Shown: positions 1 to 9,896, counted from the first letter of the stretch. The stretch is 64,000 bases of DNA from Endozoicomonas sp. 8E (GCF_032883915.1 NZ_CP120717.1:5348501-5412500); one strand, 5' to 3'. Numbers and translations: made by a program. Notes: generated from the sequence alone by a model not told the origin.

Positions 1-1080
1 AAATTCAGAATCATTGCTCAGCATCTTATACTTGGAATCACCTTTAAAAACATTGATAAAATCAACATGCAAACTCTCACTATTGAGTGAATCCAAAATA
101 GCCTTTTTTGTTATAAACTGATCCGGAACCTCTGATAACCTGCAGAGACCTTTTGATAATTGCAAAAGGCAGTACTCTTTGTTTTTTTCTCTGATGTAGT
201 GTGGCAGATGGTTAAGTTCGATTCTTCCTGAACGGATAAGCTCATCATAAAAGCCTTCATCTTTATAACTGTCCGGCAGAACATGGATAGACTCTATTTT
301 GGCTCCGATATCCAGGTGCTCATAGATCGACACAGCCAGTTTCGGCGGTGTATCACGAGGAATACCCTGCAAACTTGAGTATTCGGTCAGAAAGTCAATA
401 TCGTTTTTTAGTTCTTCAGGAAGGCCTTTGTAGCGATACATTAAGCCCGTTTTCCTGACATCAGTCAATAATACCTGTCTTTTCCTTTCGGGTGTTGATT
501 GTAATACTTCCCTCATTTGATCACTTTTGTCCAGTTTGAAAACATCCCAAAGATGACTTCTTATTATCCCTGACAAAAGAGTGGGTGATTTGTCATAATC
601 TTCAGGTAATTTTTTTTTAGGACAAAAATTAAGAAAGTCGATAACAGCTATAAATTCATCGACTGTGAATCTACCTTTTTCACCATTCATGAGACTTTTT
701 ATCAGCTTGATTTGTTTGTCGCTTATGAGCGCAGTGTTTGTATCCTGAATGACTTTAGGCTTTTCCAAAGGCCTGGGTAATTGTGCTTCGGGCTTAATAT
801 CTCTGGCATCGGTAAAGTCCATTTTTGATGTGTGTTTAGTGGCTTCACAGCTATCTCCATCTAAAACAACGGCTCTGGAGGAAATTCCAATCTCTTTTTG
901 TCCTGTTACTGGCGTGAAATCTGCGTGATTGATTCCCACCAGCTCAACGCTGGCAGGGCTGACGCTTCTGCCGAAAGCATTGCCATCATTTGCTTTAGTC
1001 TTTTCCAGAACATCGGCTGCAGCAATGTAAGAAGAGGTATCTGGTCCCTCATTATGTGAGAGTTGAAATAATCGTTCCAT
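1..1080 (-). CDS. Partial copy (5' part) of the large duplicated family of unknown function
   Basis: The reading frame is open from the ATG at 1080 to the window edge, giving 360 codons, so the 3' end lies outside. The first ~95 residues carry the family leader: a polar start, then an FGRSVSPAS block and a KEIGISSRAVVLDGDSC block. The body then follows with DTNTALISDKQIKLI and helical stretches such as YDELIRSGRIELNHLP and KNKEYCLLQLSKGLCRLSEVP, closely matching the intact 1094-aa copy at 11105-14389. No catalytic motif or known domain was recognised. It lies downstream of the sister gene 1282-2421 in the same direction but has its own sigma-E-like promoter and a purine-rich ribosome site just before the ATG. 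The function is unknown. A host-directed role is only inferred from the genomic company. Confidence 0.8.
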   Translation of the reverse strand, partial: MERLFQLSHNEGPDTSSYIAAADVLEKTKANDGNAFGRSVSPASVELVGINHADFTPVTGQKEIGISSRAVVLDGDSCEATKHTSKMDFTDARDIKPEAQLPRPLEKPKVIQDTNTALISDKQIKLIKSLMNGEKGRFTVDEFIAVIDFLNFCPKKKLPEDYDKSPTLLSGIIRSHLWDVFKLDKSDQMREVLQSTPERKRQVLLTDVRKTGLMYRYKGLPEELKNDIDFLTEYSSLQGIPRDTPPKLAVSIYEHLDIGAKIESIHVLPDSYKDEGFYDELIRSGRIELNHLPHYIREKNKEYCLLQLSKGLCRLSEVPDQFITKKAILDSLNSESLHVDFINVFKGDSKYKMLSNDSEF

Positions 1081-1150
1081 CGTTTTTTCCCCTGCCTTTA
1101 ATTGTCCTTAATCTTGACGAGGATGAGACTTCCCAAAGAATGCTTATAAT

Positions 1151-1178
1151 TTAGACCCGTTAATTAAACGAAAGTTCC
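1151..1178 (-). promoter_or_regulatory. Sigma-E/ECF-like promoter, copy A
   Basis: On the minus strand this reads GGAACTT, 16 bases, then TCTAA. It stands about 70 bases upstream of the ATG at 1080. The spacing and both boxes fit the sigma-E (RpoE) pattern GGAACTT-N16-TCTGA. The same arrangement is repeated in front of four other family members. An overlapping sigma-70 -10 cannot be excluded because the downstream bases are AT-rich. Confidence 0.6.
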
Positions 1179-1201
1179 AATAAAAAAGAATCGCAGAGTT
1201 G

Positions 1202-1227
1202 AAAAAAAGCCACTGGCCAAGCCAATG
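1202..1227 (-). terminator. Rho-independent terminator
   Basis: Read on the minus strand, CATTGGC and GCCAGTG form a stem with a TTG loop, followed by GC and seven T residues. It lies about 55 bases past the stop of the gene at 1282-2421 and before the promoter of the next copy, so it ends that gene. Confidence 0.6.
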
Positions 1228-1281
1228 CCATATAGAAGCATATAAAGTTCAAACGTTAATCCGCCTGAAAGAGTGGTTGTG

Positions 1282-2421
1282 TTATTGCAATTTTTCCAAC
1301 TGGCTCTCAAGGTTTTTAATGCGATTATATGAAGCCCGATTTTCAATCACGCAGTAACATGGGTCATTGCAAACAGACACACAATCGGCTTTTAACGGGC
1401 CATAATGACAATAATCTATATAGGTAACCATTTCCTCCCAGTCAGGATAGTCTTGACAATTTGTCAGTTCGAAGCTCAACCACTCTTCAATAATCACCCG
1501 TTCGTCCTCACTCCAGCCTTTACGCAGAGGCAGGCAGTCCTTAATCAAGAGTTTTTTTAATTCACTGTGCTTTTCGTCCGGATTGAACATCGGGTATTCC
1601 GTACCTTTATCATTATAAAAAACCTCTTTCAAATAATCGTATTGGTCAAAAAAAATAAATGCACCGTGGAACTTCACCAAAGCCTGATACTCCTCGGGGG
1701 CAAAACTGTCTCTACCAGACCAGTTTTTATTCAGAAACTCATATAACGCTGTCGGCAACCTCGTTAATATTGAATCTGCCAGTGACTTCACTTCATCCCA
1801 GCTAGGGCTATCGTCTTTTTTATTAATAAAAACCAATCTATCATGGACATGCGATGTAAGGGCATCTTTAAGTTCTCCCGGATTGACATGCAAATCAAAA
1901 CCGGAGGGGCTGGCAGAATTTTGTGGGTAAAGCAGCATTATGTCGTTTTCCTGAAACTTTGCCGGTGATTTTTCAGCGCCTGTTTTTACAACACCAGGTA
2001 TTGGCGCAGTCATTTGATGCTCATCCAGCGATTGCTCCGGATGCTCACGGGAAACAGGAAGCCGGGTTACTGGCATCAATGTTTCATTCTCTGGCTGCAA
2101 AGGTGCAACGAAATTATGGTGTGCGGGTTCTGTGGGCCTGGAAAGATCAAATTCTGGTTTGTTTGTAGCGACTGTATCTACACACAAACCAACGACTCTG
2201 GTGGACATTCTGCTCTCTTTTTGATCTTTTGGTCCGGTTATGTGATCTGCTGTCAAATCGGGGCGATTGGCTCCCACTGGCTCACTGCTGACAGGGCTGA
2301 CGGTTCTGCCGGAGAGATTGCCCTGATTCGATGGAGCATTTTCTACTTTTTCATCTGTTCCAGCACTAGAAGTAGAGGGAGTTAGCCCATAATCAAATGA
2401 GGGTTGTAGTAATCGATCCAT
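1282..2421 (-). CDS. 379-aa protein with the family leader but an unrelated C-terminal part
   Basis: The start chosen is the ATG at 2421, which aligns with the starts of the other family members and is preceded by the shared leader TTAAGGACAATTAAAG and an AAGGA site. A longer reading to 2571 would run through the promoter. Residues ~25-90 show the family leader blocks (NLSGRTVSPVSSEPVGANRP, KESRMSTRVVGLCVDT). The remaining ~290 residues do not resemble the body of the other copies. They are rich in charged and aromatic residues, with a cysteine cluster near the end (DCVSVCNDPCYCVIENR) and a short coiled-coil-like tail (NRIKNLESQLEKLQ). No known domain was recognised. Promoter plus leader joined to a different C-terminus suggests recombination at the 5' end (terminal reassortment), as known for some effector families. 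Confidence 0.75.
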   Translation of the reverse strand: MDRLLQPSFDYGLTPSTSSAGTDEKVENAPSNQGNLSGRTVSPVSSEPVGANRPDLTADHITGPKDQKESRMSTRVVGLCVDTVATNKPEFDLSRPTEPAHHNFVAPLQPENETLMPVTRLPVSREHPEQSLDEHQMTAPIPGVVKTGAEKSPAKFQENDIMLLYPQNSASPSGFDLHVNPGELKDALTSHVHDRLVFINKKDDSPSWDEVKSLADSILTRLPTALYEFLNKNWSGRDSFAPEEYQALVKFHGAFIFFDQYDYLKEVFYNDKGTEYPMFNPDEKHSELKKLLIKDCLPLRKGWSEDERVIIEEWLSFELTNCQDYPDWEEMVTYIDYCHYGPLKADCVSVCNDPCYCVIENRASYNRIKNLESQLEKLQ

Positions 2422-2488
2422 TGTTTTATTCCTTACTTTAATTGTCCTTAATCCTGTCGAGGGAGCCAGTTTAAGAATGCATGCGTAT

Positions 2489-2516
2489 ATAGACCCTTTT
2501 ATTTGACAAAAGTTCC
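2489..2516 (-). promoter_or_regulatory. Sigma-E/ECF-like promoter, copy B
   Basis: The minus strand reads GGAACTT, 16 bases, then TCTAT, ~70 bases upstream of the ATG at 2421. The spacer differs from copy A at many positions while the two boxes and the spacing are kept. That pattern supports a real promoter and not just recent duplication. Confidence 0.6.
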
Positions 2517-2622
2517 AAAACAGAAAGATCATAGAGCTGAAAAAAGACCTCTGGCCGGTACAGTGTCGCAAAAAACAATGTGAATAGCCTGAGATGCAGG
2601 ATGCACTGCGGGTTTATCAACG

Positions 2623-4623
2623 TCATTCCATCTCTTCATCGTATTGACCTGCGTAGGCAAAAATATTGCTGACCAACCGCGTAAGCCCCCGGGCCAGAGC
2701 GACCAGTGGAAAAACAGCGTTAATGGCTCCGAGGTTGAGCTGACCATTCGCTCTGCAGAAGTCTCTGGGAAATTTTTTCTGTATGTCCAGGGGATGCAGA
2801 GGTTTCGGGTACAATGTTTCATCGAGACAACCCTTCTGCTTTAAGTGTTCCGAGTAACACTCACCAGAGGGGGGAGAAGCACAAGAGCCTGTCACCTCAC
2901 AAGGTTGCGGCAGTCCAGTAAAGGATCTCCTGAGCTGTGCGAGTCAACCATGAACGGTATTTAGAATCGTCTAACCGCATCAATTCTTGTAATCTCGACT
3001 TGGGCTTTAGTTCTTTTTCTTTTCCAAAAAACCCCGACAGGTATTCATTCAGTAACTGTTCAATAAAGTTTTCTGTCTCCTTCAATGCCTGTTGATTATG
3101 ATAATGATAATCCGGGGAGTTCCGGCGCAGGCGCGACCTTAATAACACGGCTGCCAGCAGGTTTTCGCAAATGGCATTGGCAAAGCTTAGTCGCTGTATA
3201 ACCTCTGGAGTATAACCCCAGGTTTTAGAGTCTTTGGAACCAAGACCGCTTTTCATGGAGCCATAGAACTCAACATCACCCCAATCCCGTAAGCCATCCC
3301 GGCCAAAATCAGGACGTTCAATCGCTTCGAGCCAGCCTTTAAAATCTCCGGGAAGTGGCAAGGCATAATAATCCGAGTTCCCCAACAACGGGCTCAGGAA
3401 CACCCAACGACGTCCGGTAGCGTGAAATGCCGGTATCGTTGACGTAGGCATAATGCCAAACTGGCCATTAAGTACACCAATATCATGGATACCCTTCAAT
3501 AGACCCTGCTCGGCAGCTGCATAAGGAGTGTCGGTTTCATCAGGAGTGTGAGCGTATTTACTGTAGTGCTCCGAAGCTTTGAAATGATAGACCTTGAAAT
3601 CGCATTGACCATTAACAAAGCTCGCTTTTAAACGGTCAGTGAAACCTCTGGTACTCTCCGGAAGGTCTTTTTCCAGTACAACAAGGTACTGAGCAAAACG
3701 CGGTTTCTGACTTTTAAAACGATCATTTTCGGCAATAAATTGATGCATAATGCCTTCCTGTGCCAGAGTGGCTTCGGACTCTCCGACCCGCAGAAACTTA
3801 TAGTAATCAACCTCCTTACCATTGGGTATTGCCAGCGTGCGACCACCAACAATGGTACCTTCTTTGTTAAACAGTGATATCGGGTGTTGGCCAGACTGAA
3901 TGGTGTATCTTGGGGAATACCATACAGATTCGAATACTCAATAAGAAAATCAATATCACATTTCAATTCATCGGTTAGATCATCGTGATCACATCGGAAA
4001 GGTAAATACATAGGCTGGGCCAATAGTATACCCTTGGTTAGCTTATTTTTTGGTAGTTCTTGAATCGCAAAAATACCGTGTCTTACAAACTCTTTCATAA
4101 GAATTGGCGATTCATGATAAGCTCAAGGCAAATATCGACTAAGGTCTTGTCGTCTTATAAAGCTGATAATTTTAATGTATTGATCTTCTGTGAGTTCATG
4201 GCCTCGACCATCAACAAGCTTTTGAATCAGCTCGACTTGTTCTTCGGTGAAGATAGCAGTGTTCCTGCCCGGACTCGCTTTAAGCTTTTTTAAAGTTCCG
4301 GGTGCTGATGCTTCGGACTTTATCGAAAGACCAATATCTACAGCATCAGTAAAGTTCAGTTTTGTTTTGCGTACACTGGCTCCACAGGTATCTATATCTA
4401 AAACAACCACTCTGGATAAAATTCCGGTCTCTTTTTGATCTTTTACGGGTTCTGATTCGAAATTTTCTCGATTGACGCCCAACTTTCCACCGCTGACAGG
4501 TCTGACGACTCTGCCGGAGATATTGCCCTGATTTTCTTTAGCATTTTCTGGAATATCGGCTTTAGCTCTGTCAGAAGAGGAATTCGGCCTATGTTTAACT
4601 GAGGTTTGAGGTAATAGATTCAA
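2623..4623 (-). pseudogene. Broken, internally deleted copy of the large family
   Basis: This is a family member with several lesions. The start aligned with the other copies is TTG (4621-4623) in place of ATG. The leader and first body segment are readable to a stop near 4123 (DLSRYLP). Reading resumes in another frame at MKEFVRHG (from 4098) up to about residue DTPF near 3915. There roughly 500 codons present in the intact copies are missing and the frame changes. The C-terminal module (MHQFIAENDRFKSQ onward, 3748-2897) is well preserved but ends early because two bases are lost near 2910. The true C-terminus, ending in FAYAGQYDEEME, follows in the next frame to 2623. No full-length product is possible. 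Confidence 0.85.
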
Positions 4624-4692
4624 TGTTTTTATCCTTTCTTTAATTGTCCTTAATCTTGACCAAGGGAGTTCAGCCAAAGAATGCTTAAAAAT

Positions 4693-4720
4693 TCAGACTC
4701 ATTAACTAAACGAAAGTTCA
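4693..4720 (-). promoter_or_regulatory. Sigma-E/ECF-like promoter, copy C
   Basis: The minus strand reads TGAACTT, 16 bases, then TCTGA, the classical sigma-E -10 core. It stands upstream of the broken copy 2623-4623, about 70 bases before its aligned start. Confidence 0.55.
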
Positions 4721-4739
4721 AAAAAAAACACAGAGTCGG

Positions 4740-4760
4740 AAAAAGGCCCCAAGCCGGGCC
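4740..4760 (-). terminator. Rho-independent terminator
   Basis: The minus strand reads GGCCC, GGCTT loop, GGGGCC, then five T residues. It lies about 60 bases after the stop of the 4819-9231 gene. The position matches the terminator-like hairpins that follow the other family members. Confidence 0.65.
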
Positions 4761-4818
4761 AGGGCGAAACAGAATAATCTAAATAATGGATGCAGGATGC
4801 AATGGGGGGATATCAACG

Positions 4819-7800
4819 CTATTCCCAATCATCACCCTCAGTATATTGGTCTTCGTAGGCAAAAATATTGCTGACAAACAGGGTAAGCCCCTTAACCAGA
4901 CTGATCAGGGGAAAAACAGAGCGCCTGGCCCCAAGAATGGACTGACCAGTAGCCAAGCGGAAATCTCTGGGGAATTTTTTATGCTCATCCAGGGGGTGTA
5001 AATGTTTCGGATACAGTGTTTTATCCAGACGTCCAGTGAGCTTCAGGTGTTCTGAATAGCACTCGCCGGAAGGGGTAAAAGCACAAGGATCTGTGACCTC
5101 ATCAGGTTGCAGGGCAGTCCAGTATAGAATCTCCTGGGCTGTACGGGTCAACCATGAACGATACTTAGCATCGTCAAGTCCCATCAATTTCTGCAATCTT
5201 GACTTGGGCTGTAATTCTTTTTCTTTTGCAAACAAACCCGAAAGGTATTCGTTCAGTAGCTGCTCAATAAAGTTTTCTGTCTCTTTCACTGCCTGTTGAT
5301 TTTGATAATGATAATCCGGGGAGTCGCGACGCAGGCGCGATCTCAACAACACGGCTGACAGCAATTTTTCGCAAATAGCATTGGCAAAGCTTAGCCGTCG
5401 AAAAACCACCGGAGAATAATCCGTAGTTTTTAAGTCTCTGCTGGTCAGGCCAGTTTTCACAGCGCCATAAGACTCCATATCGCCCCAATCCCTTAAACCA
5501 TTCCAGCCAAATTCAGGACGTTCAATAGCTTCAATCCAGCCCGTAAACTCTCTGGGTAATGGGAAGGCAGAATAAAATGACTCTGCCAACAACGGACTCA
5601 GGAACACCCAGGGACGTTGGTTAGTGTAATAGGACGGTAACCTGGACTTAGGCATAATGCCAAACTGACCATTAAGTACGCCAATATCATGAATGCCATT
5701 CAGTAGACCCTGCTCAGCTGTCGCATAAGGAGTTCCGGTTACATCAGGAGTGTGAGCGTATTTACCATAGTTGTTTGTCGCCTTGAAGTGATAGACCAGA
5801 CAGGCTCTTTTACCATCAAAATCGCTCGCTTGTAAGCAATCAGTGAAACCTTGGGTACTCTTGGGAAGATCCTTTTCCAGTACCAGAAGGTACTGGCCAA
5901 AACGGGGTTTCTGGCTTTTAAAGCGGTCACTTTTGGCAGCAAATTGATGCATAATGCCTTCTTTCGCCAGGGCCGTCTTCAACTCTCCGACCCGATGGAA
6001 TTTATAGTAATCAACCTCCTCACCATTGGCTATTGCCAGTGTACGTCCACCAACGATGGCGCCTTCCTTCTCAAACAGTGTTATCGGATGTTGACCAGGA
6101 TAAACCGGTTGAAAGTCTGTTTCAGCGGCACGAGCGAACTCTGACTTTAATTGTCGAGCGGAGTCTGCATCTGCAAAATGAAGACCAAATGCGTGAAGAA
6201 CCACCAGTAGTTCGAATGCCGAAGTATTGGGCAGTTGAAATTCCAGAGGATTAACGGGTTCTGTGAGTTTTTCTGAAGAATCCAGTTTGAAAAAAAGTGC
6301 CGGATCTTTGAGAAAATCCAGAGTATCATCCAGCAATTGTCGGGGTAGATTATCCTTCAAAGTATGCAATAAGTCATCTTTATTGGCCACAAGTCTTTGT
6401 GCAAATGTATGTATGAGTCTTTGCCGGAGTATCGGGTCAGTGCAGCAACTTTCGAGGTATTCTTTGTCTTTAAAAAAGTACACAAACTCCCTGTGTCGTT
6501 CAATGTATTCTACTACAATGCTACGATCGACAGGCCGTAACTTTCTGAACAGAAGATGCTCTTTTCCCTTGTGAAAGGGCTTGGAATTGAGCACCATTTT
6601 ATCTTGCTTCTTGAGGATTTGCTCTGGAAAACGAGTACGGGGTTTGAAAGACTCCCCAATGTGAGCAAGAACATAAGGATAAACAATATTCAGGACACGG
6701 ACTTTAAAACTCTCATCTGCATTCACTGTTTTAAAGAAACCTTCAATTAGTCCAGGGTAAAAACCATGACTTACTTTAGGTCTCCTGCTTAATATGTCTA
6801 ATAATGACTCCTTTGCTATGCCGATTAATTTCTGAAGCAAGGCATCATCCAAATTTACAGTGTAAAGCAAAATAAAAGGATTTACTTTGGTCAGTTTTTT
6901 TAATAATAAACCAAATTTTTCCCCATCTGCCTCATATCTTTTTAATGCAGAATTATGTACCTCATACAAGCAGGAATCGTCTGAATCAGAGTATAATACA
7001 GAATTGAACTTATCCAGCATTTCCAATTCGACTGTGACGACCTTGACCAGTAATTCTTCATAAAAAACAGGATCACTGGTGAACATTTTGTATTCATCGG
7101 AACAAATTCTACGAAAATTACGACGCAAATGTTTACCATTATTGATCGAACCAAGTATGGATTCTTTTGTCATAAAATGAATCGGAACGTCTGATAATTC
7201 ACAAAAGCCATTTGCCAATTGTGAAAGGCAGAAGGCTTTGTTTTTATTTTTAATGTGTTCCGGAAGGTAATTAAGCTCGATCATTCCTGAACGAATGAGC
7301 TCTTCGTATAAGTAGTCACTTTTAAAACTGGCTGGAAGACGATGCAAGGACCCTATTTTTATCGCAGTGTCCAGGTGACAATAAATAAAAATTGCCAATT
7401 TTGCTGGTGTACCGTAGGGAATGCCATAACGCCCTGAAAATTCAATAAGAAAATCAATATCTATTTTCAATTCATCAGGTAATTTATCGTAGCTGGTAAG
7501 GGCATGAATATCATCGTCCTGAGCCAAAAGTATATCTTTAGTTAATTTATTTACTGGTATTTCGTCAGCGTATAAAACACCATTCCTCACAAAGTCTTTC
7601 ATAAGACTGGGTGATTTTAGATAAGCATCAGGCACATATTGCCCGGAATTTATTATTGTAAAATGGTCGATAATGTTCACGAATTCATCTTCTGTGATTT
7701 CACTGGCCCTGCCATCAAGGACCTTTTGAATCAACTCGACTTGCTTCCCGGTAAGAAGAGCGGTGTTCACACCCGGACTGGCTTTAAACCTTTTTAAAGG

Positions 7801-9231
7801 TCCGGATGATGAGACTTCGGGCTTTACCATAAAATTTCTAAATAACGCAGGATGCAGCACCCACAGCACCGGTGGAACGTCGGAGAGCTTTCCTGATTTC
7901 CAGATACCACCTTCTGGCAGCAACGTTTTAACCACTGGCTGCAACACTTTAGCAAGTTTATCGTGGGGTGGAGTTATGATCGTTTTAAGGCTTCGTTCGT
8001 TATGTTGAGGAGAGGCCTGAAAATAAGGCTTGCCAGTATTCTCTGACTCCTGAGTGTTTTGCTGAAAAGAGGCTATAAAAAAGTGTAGAACCGCCTTTTC
8101 CAGCAGTTGCAGAACCAGCTCAGCGCGGTTGGCATTCGCCAGCTGTTTAATGGTCGCGTCAACGCTGGTTTTGATGTCGTGATGCGCCTGCAAAGTCATG
8201 CCAAAATGCGGGTATGGAAACAGTTTATAGGTCAATTGCAGATGGCTGTCGCATTCGGGTTGCTGCTCACCGCAAAGAGAGAGCTGACCGCTATGACCAT
8301 CCGCCTCAAATTCAACGTTGCCAGCAACCTGTGACACAGAGAGGCTGGTTGAGGCCGAATCCGGATTTTGGATCAGAGCTATGGTGTTTTTAATGACCGC
8401 ATCGCTCAGCAGGCTGGCAATAGAAAAACCATTGGCAAAATCTTTTGCCTCGTTATGCAACAACGACTCAATACTCACCGGTAAACTTTCTGAGTTTCCA
8501 GTATGGGTCAGTGTGACTAAAGTTGACTCCGTGCTTTTGTCTGAATAGTCAATATCAATGCGAATGGCATTTGCCGCCAAGGGTGAAACCCATGAGAGAT
8601 CAATATGGACGACACCGTGTTGCGAACTGGTCTCGTAGAGTTCCAGCCAGGGGGAGTAATCCTCAGGTAATGGAGTCTCGGCCAGCCAGGGTCTGATGGA
8701 TGGGTTCATTGGGAATGGCGTTATTCGCAAAGTCTGCTGGTGACTTTGCTGCTGGTAAATCAGCTCCAGGTAAAATCGCTTGCGGATGTGAGGAGGGTCC
8801 ACCTGAATTTGTTCTGATCCCAAACGAGTCCCGGTATACCAACTGTACAAGGCACTTTTTACACCGGGCAAAATGGCCATGGACAAGACTTGAGCGGTGT
8901 GCAACATCAAAGGGTTTTCTGTCCAGCGACTCAGTGCAGAGGCTGTAGTTTTGCTCACCATCCAGTAAATCATGGCGTTAAATGCCAGCGTGGGCAGTGT
9001 GCGCAAACCGTTCAGTGATAAATAATCGCCATAACGGCGAAAAGTAAAGTCATCTCCAAGGCGGAAAAAGAAGCCTAATGGCGAGGTACTGTGAAACTCA
9101 AAATCAAAAGGTGAAAGTGTATTTAACCCGCTTTCAGCTTCACGATAATCCTGATTATCCGTATCTGAATTGCTGAAACTTACCCAGGATAACTGCAGGG
9201 TAAAAATAAAAAATAACGCGCAACTTCTCAT
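4819..9231 (-). CDS. Chimeric member of the large family: new signal-peptide N-terminus on the family body
   Basis: The ATG at 9231 is preferred over a TTG at 9249, because it begins directly with a typical export signal (MRSCALFFIFTLQLSWVSFS). The product is 1470 aa. Residues ~1-470 do not resemble the other copies; they include hydrophobic stretches near residues 75-130 and a beta-rich middle. From ~KPEVSSSGPLKRFKASPG (near coordinate 7830) to the end the ~985-residue body matches the 1094-aa copy throughout. That body has the helical N-terminal half with P-x-x-x-LTKDILL motifs, the GGRTLAIANGEEVDYYKF block, GIHDIGVLNGQFGIMP, and the NIFAYEDQY tail. The gene lacks the sigma-E-like promoter of its sisters. 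The function is unknown. The signal peptide implies passage through the inner membrane, unlike the sisters, which show none. Confidence 0.8.
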   Translation of the reverse strand: MRSCALFFIFTLQLSWVSFSNSDTDNQDYREAESGLNTLSPFDFEFHSTSPLGFFFRLGDDFTFRRYGDYLSLNGLRTLPTLAFNAMIYWMVSKTTASALSRWTENPLMLHTAQVLSMAILPGVKSALYSWYTGTRLGSEQIQVDPPHIRKRFYLELIYQQQSHQQTLRITPFPMNPSIRPWLAETPLPEDYSPWLELYETSSQHGVVHIDLSWVSPLAANAIRIDIDYSDKSTESTLVTLTHTGNSESLPVSIESLLHNEAKDFANGFSIASLLSDAVIKNTIALIQNPDSASTSLSVSQVAGNVEFEADGHSGQLSLCGEQQPECDSHLQLTYKLFPYPHFGMTLQAHHDIKTSVDATIKQLANANRAELVLQLLEKAVLHFFIASFQQNTQESENTGKPYFQASPQHNERSLKTIITPPHDKLAKVLQPVVKTLLPEGGIWKSGKLSDVPPVLWVLHPALFRNFMVKPEVSSSGPLKRFKASPGVNTALLTGKQVELIQKVLDGRASEITEDEFVNIIDHFTIINSGQYVPDAYLKSPSLMKDFVRNGVLYADEIPVNKLTKDILLAQDDDIHALTSYDKLPDELKIDIDFLIEFSGRYGIPYGTPAKLAIFIYCHLDTAIKIGSLHRLPASFKSDYLYEELIRSGMIELNYLPEHIKNKNKAFCLSQLANGFCELSDVPIHFMTKESILGSINNGKHLRRNFRRICSDEYKMFTSDPVFYEELLVKVVTVELEMLDKFNSVLYSDSDDSCLYEVHNSALKRYEADGEKFGLLLKKLTKVNPFILLYTVNLDDALLQKLIGIAKESLLDILSRRPKVSHGFYPGLIEGFFKTVNADESFKVRVLNIVYPYVLAHIGESFKPRTRFPEQILKKQDKMVLNSKPFHKGKEHLLFRKLRPVDRSIVVEYIERHREFVYFFKDKEYLESCCTDPILRQRLIHTFAQRLVANKDDLLHTLKDNLPRQLLDDTLDFLKDPALFFKLDSSEKLTEPVNPLEFQLPNTSAFELLVVLHAFGLHFADADSARQLKSEFARAAETDFQPVYPGQHPITLFEKEGAIVGGRTLAIANGEEVDYYKFHRVGELKTALAKEGIMHQFAAKSDRFKSQKPRFGQYLLVLEKDLPKSTQGFTDCLQASDFDGKRACLVYHFKATNNYGKYAHTPDVTGTPYATAEQGLLNGIHDIGVLNGQFGIMPKSRLPSYYTNQRPWVFLSPLLAESFYSAFPLPREFTGWIEAIERPEFGWNGLRDWGDMESYGAVKTGLTSRDLKTTDYSPVVFRRLSFANAICEKLLSAVLLRSRLRRDSPDYHYQNQQAVKETENFIEQLLNEYLSGLFAKEKELQPKSRLQKLMGLDDAKYRSWLTRTAQEILYWTALQPDEVTDPCAFTPSGECYSEHLKLTGRLDKTLYPKHLHPLDEHKKFPRDFRLATGQSILGARRSVFPLISLVKGLTLFVSNIFAYEDQYTEGDDWE

Positions 9232-9333
9232 GAGATTGTTTAAATCCAATCATTGATGAACGCACGAAAACAAATAATGGTCTTTATCGTTTTTACCATT
9301 GAAACAGGCATCAACAACTCATGACGACCGCCA

Positions 9334-9603
9334 TCAGTGCAGGAGCCTAGTCAATATTTTTGATTCCGGCAAAAAAATCACACAAATTCCTCGCCCTTTC
9401 CGGTCTCGGGTCAAGGCTTCAAGACAGTTACCCGGTGGAACCTTCAGTTCATCCAGCATTAGCACAGAATCCAGCTGATTCAGATTTCTTGCGGCCATTC
9501 GCCAAAGCGACTGTGGACAGACTTTGCGGGCCAGGCGGGAAGCCTTATCGTTAAAAATATCTGCTGTAGCCTTGTCTTTGAAAGAAGCGATTATGGATTG
9601 CAT
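9334..9603 (-). pseudogene. Truncated HigB/RelE-type toxin
   Basis: From the ATG at 9603 the product reads MQSIIASFKDKATADIF, then ARKVCP, LWRMAARNLNQLDS and LKVPPGNCLEAL. This is the typical order of HigB-family mRNA-cleaving toxins of toxin-antitoxin pairs. Those proteins normally end with a stretch like RINDQWRI containing catalytic residues. Here the sequence diverges after DRKGRG and ends at 89 aa, so the catalytic C-terminus is missing. No HigA-like antitoxin follows on the minus strand. It is most likely a dead relic. Confidence 0.6.
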
Positions 9604-9824
9604 GGTAGCACGGATACCATGCCACCATCGGATGAATATTCTGTTCGGTTTACAGCTCTCCGGCGAAGGTTTTTTGGCTGAGGGCGTTGAATAGAGCATC
9701 AGTCTCAAAGGATGCACTTTGAGCACGAGTTATAGATTCACCATCAGTCTGGATCCCATGTTCCAGCGTTGGAACCTATAGGCTCTCTTCATTTACTGTG
9801 CCTGACTTGTTGGGGAGTTATGCA

Positions 9825-9846
9825 TTCCCACGGTGGACCGTGGGAA
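9825..9846. repeat. Perfect palindrome, REP-like
   Basis: TTCCCACGGT and ACCGTGGGAA form ten-base perfect arms around GG, in the intergenic space between two toxin relics. A second weaker palindrome (GTTCCAGCGTTGGAAC) lies ~65 bases to the left. It resembles dispersed palindromic units of the type found in multiple copies in bacterial genomes. Only one copy of this exact arm was noticed in the window. Confidence 0.5.
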
Positions 9847-9896
9847 CGAGTCAACCCGGCTGGAAAAAAAGTTCACACCTGTGTTAACCTGTAACC

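Noticed and set aside
2529-2822. Minus-strand ORF of 97 aa overlapping the end of the broken family copy
   Set aside because: It reads the same DNA as the preserved C-terminus of the family in a wrong frame; the matching frame is 2623-2895.
3628-4098. 156-aa ORF as an independent gene
   Set aside because: Its first third is a family segment and the rest is the family sequence out of frame after a deletion, so it belongs to the pseudogene.
9825-9846. Palindrome considered as a Rho-independent terminator
   Set aside because: There is no T-run on either side; a dispersed palindromic unit is more likely.
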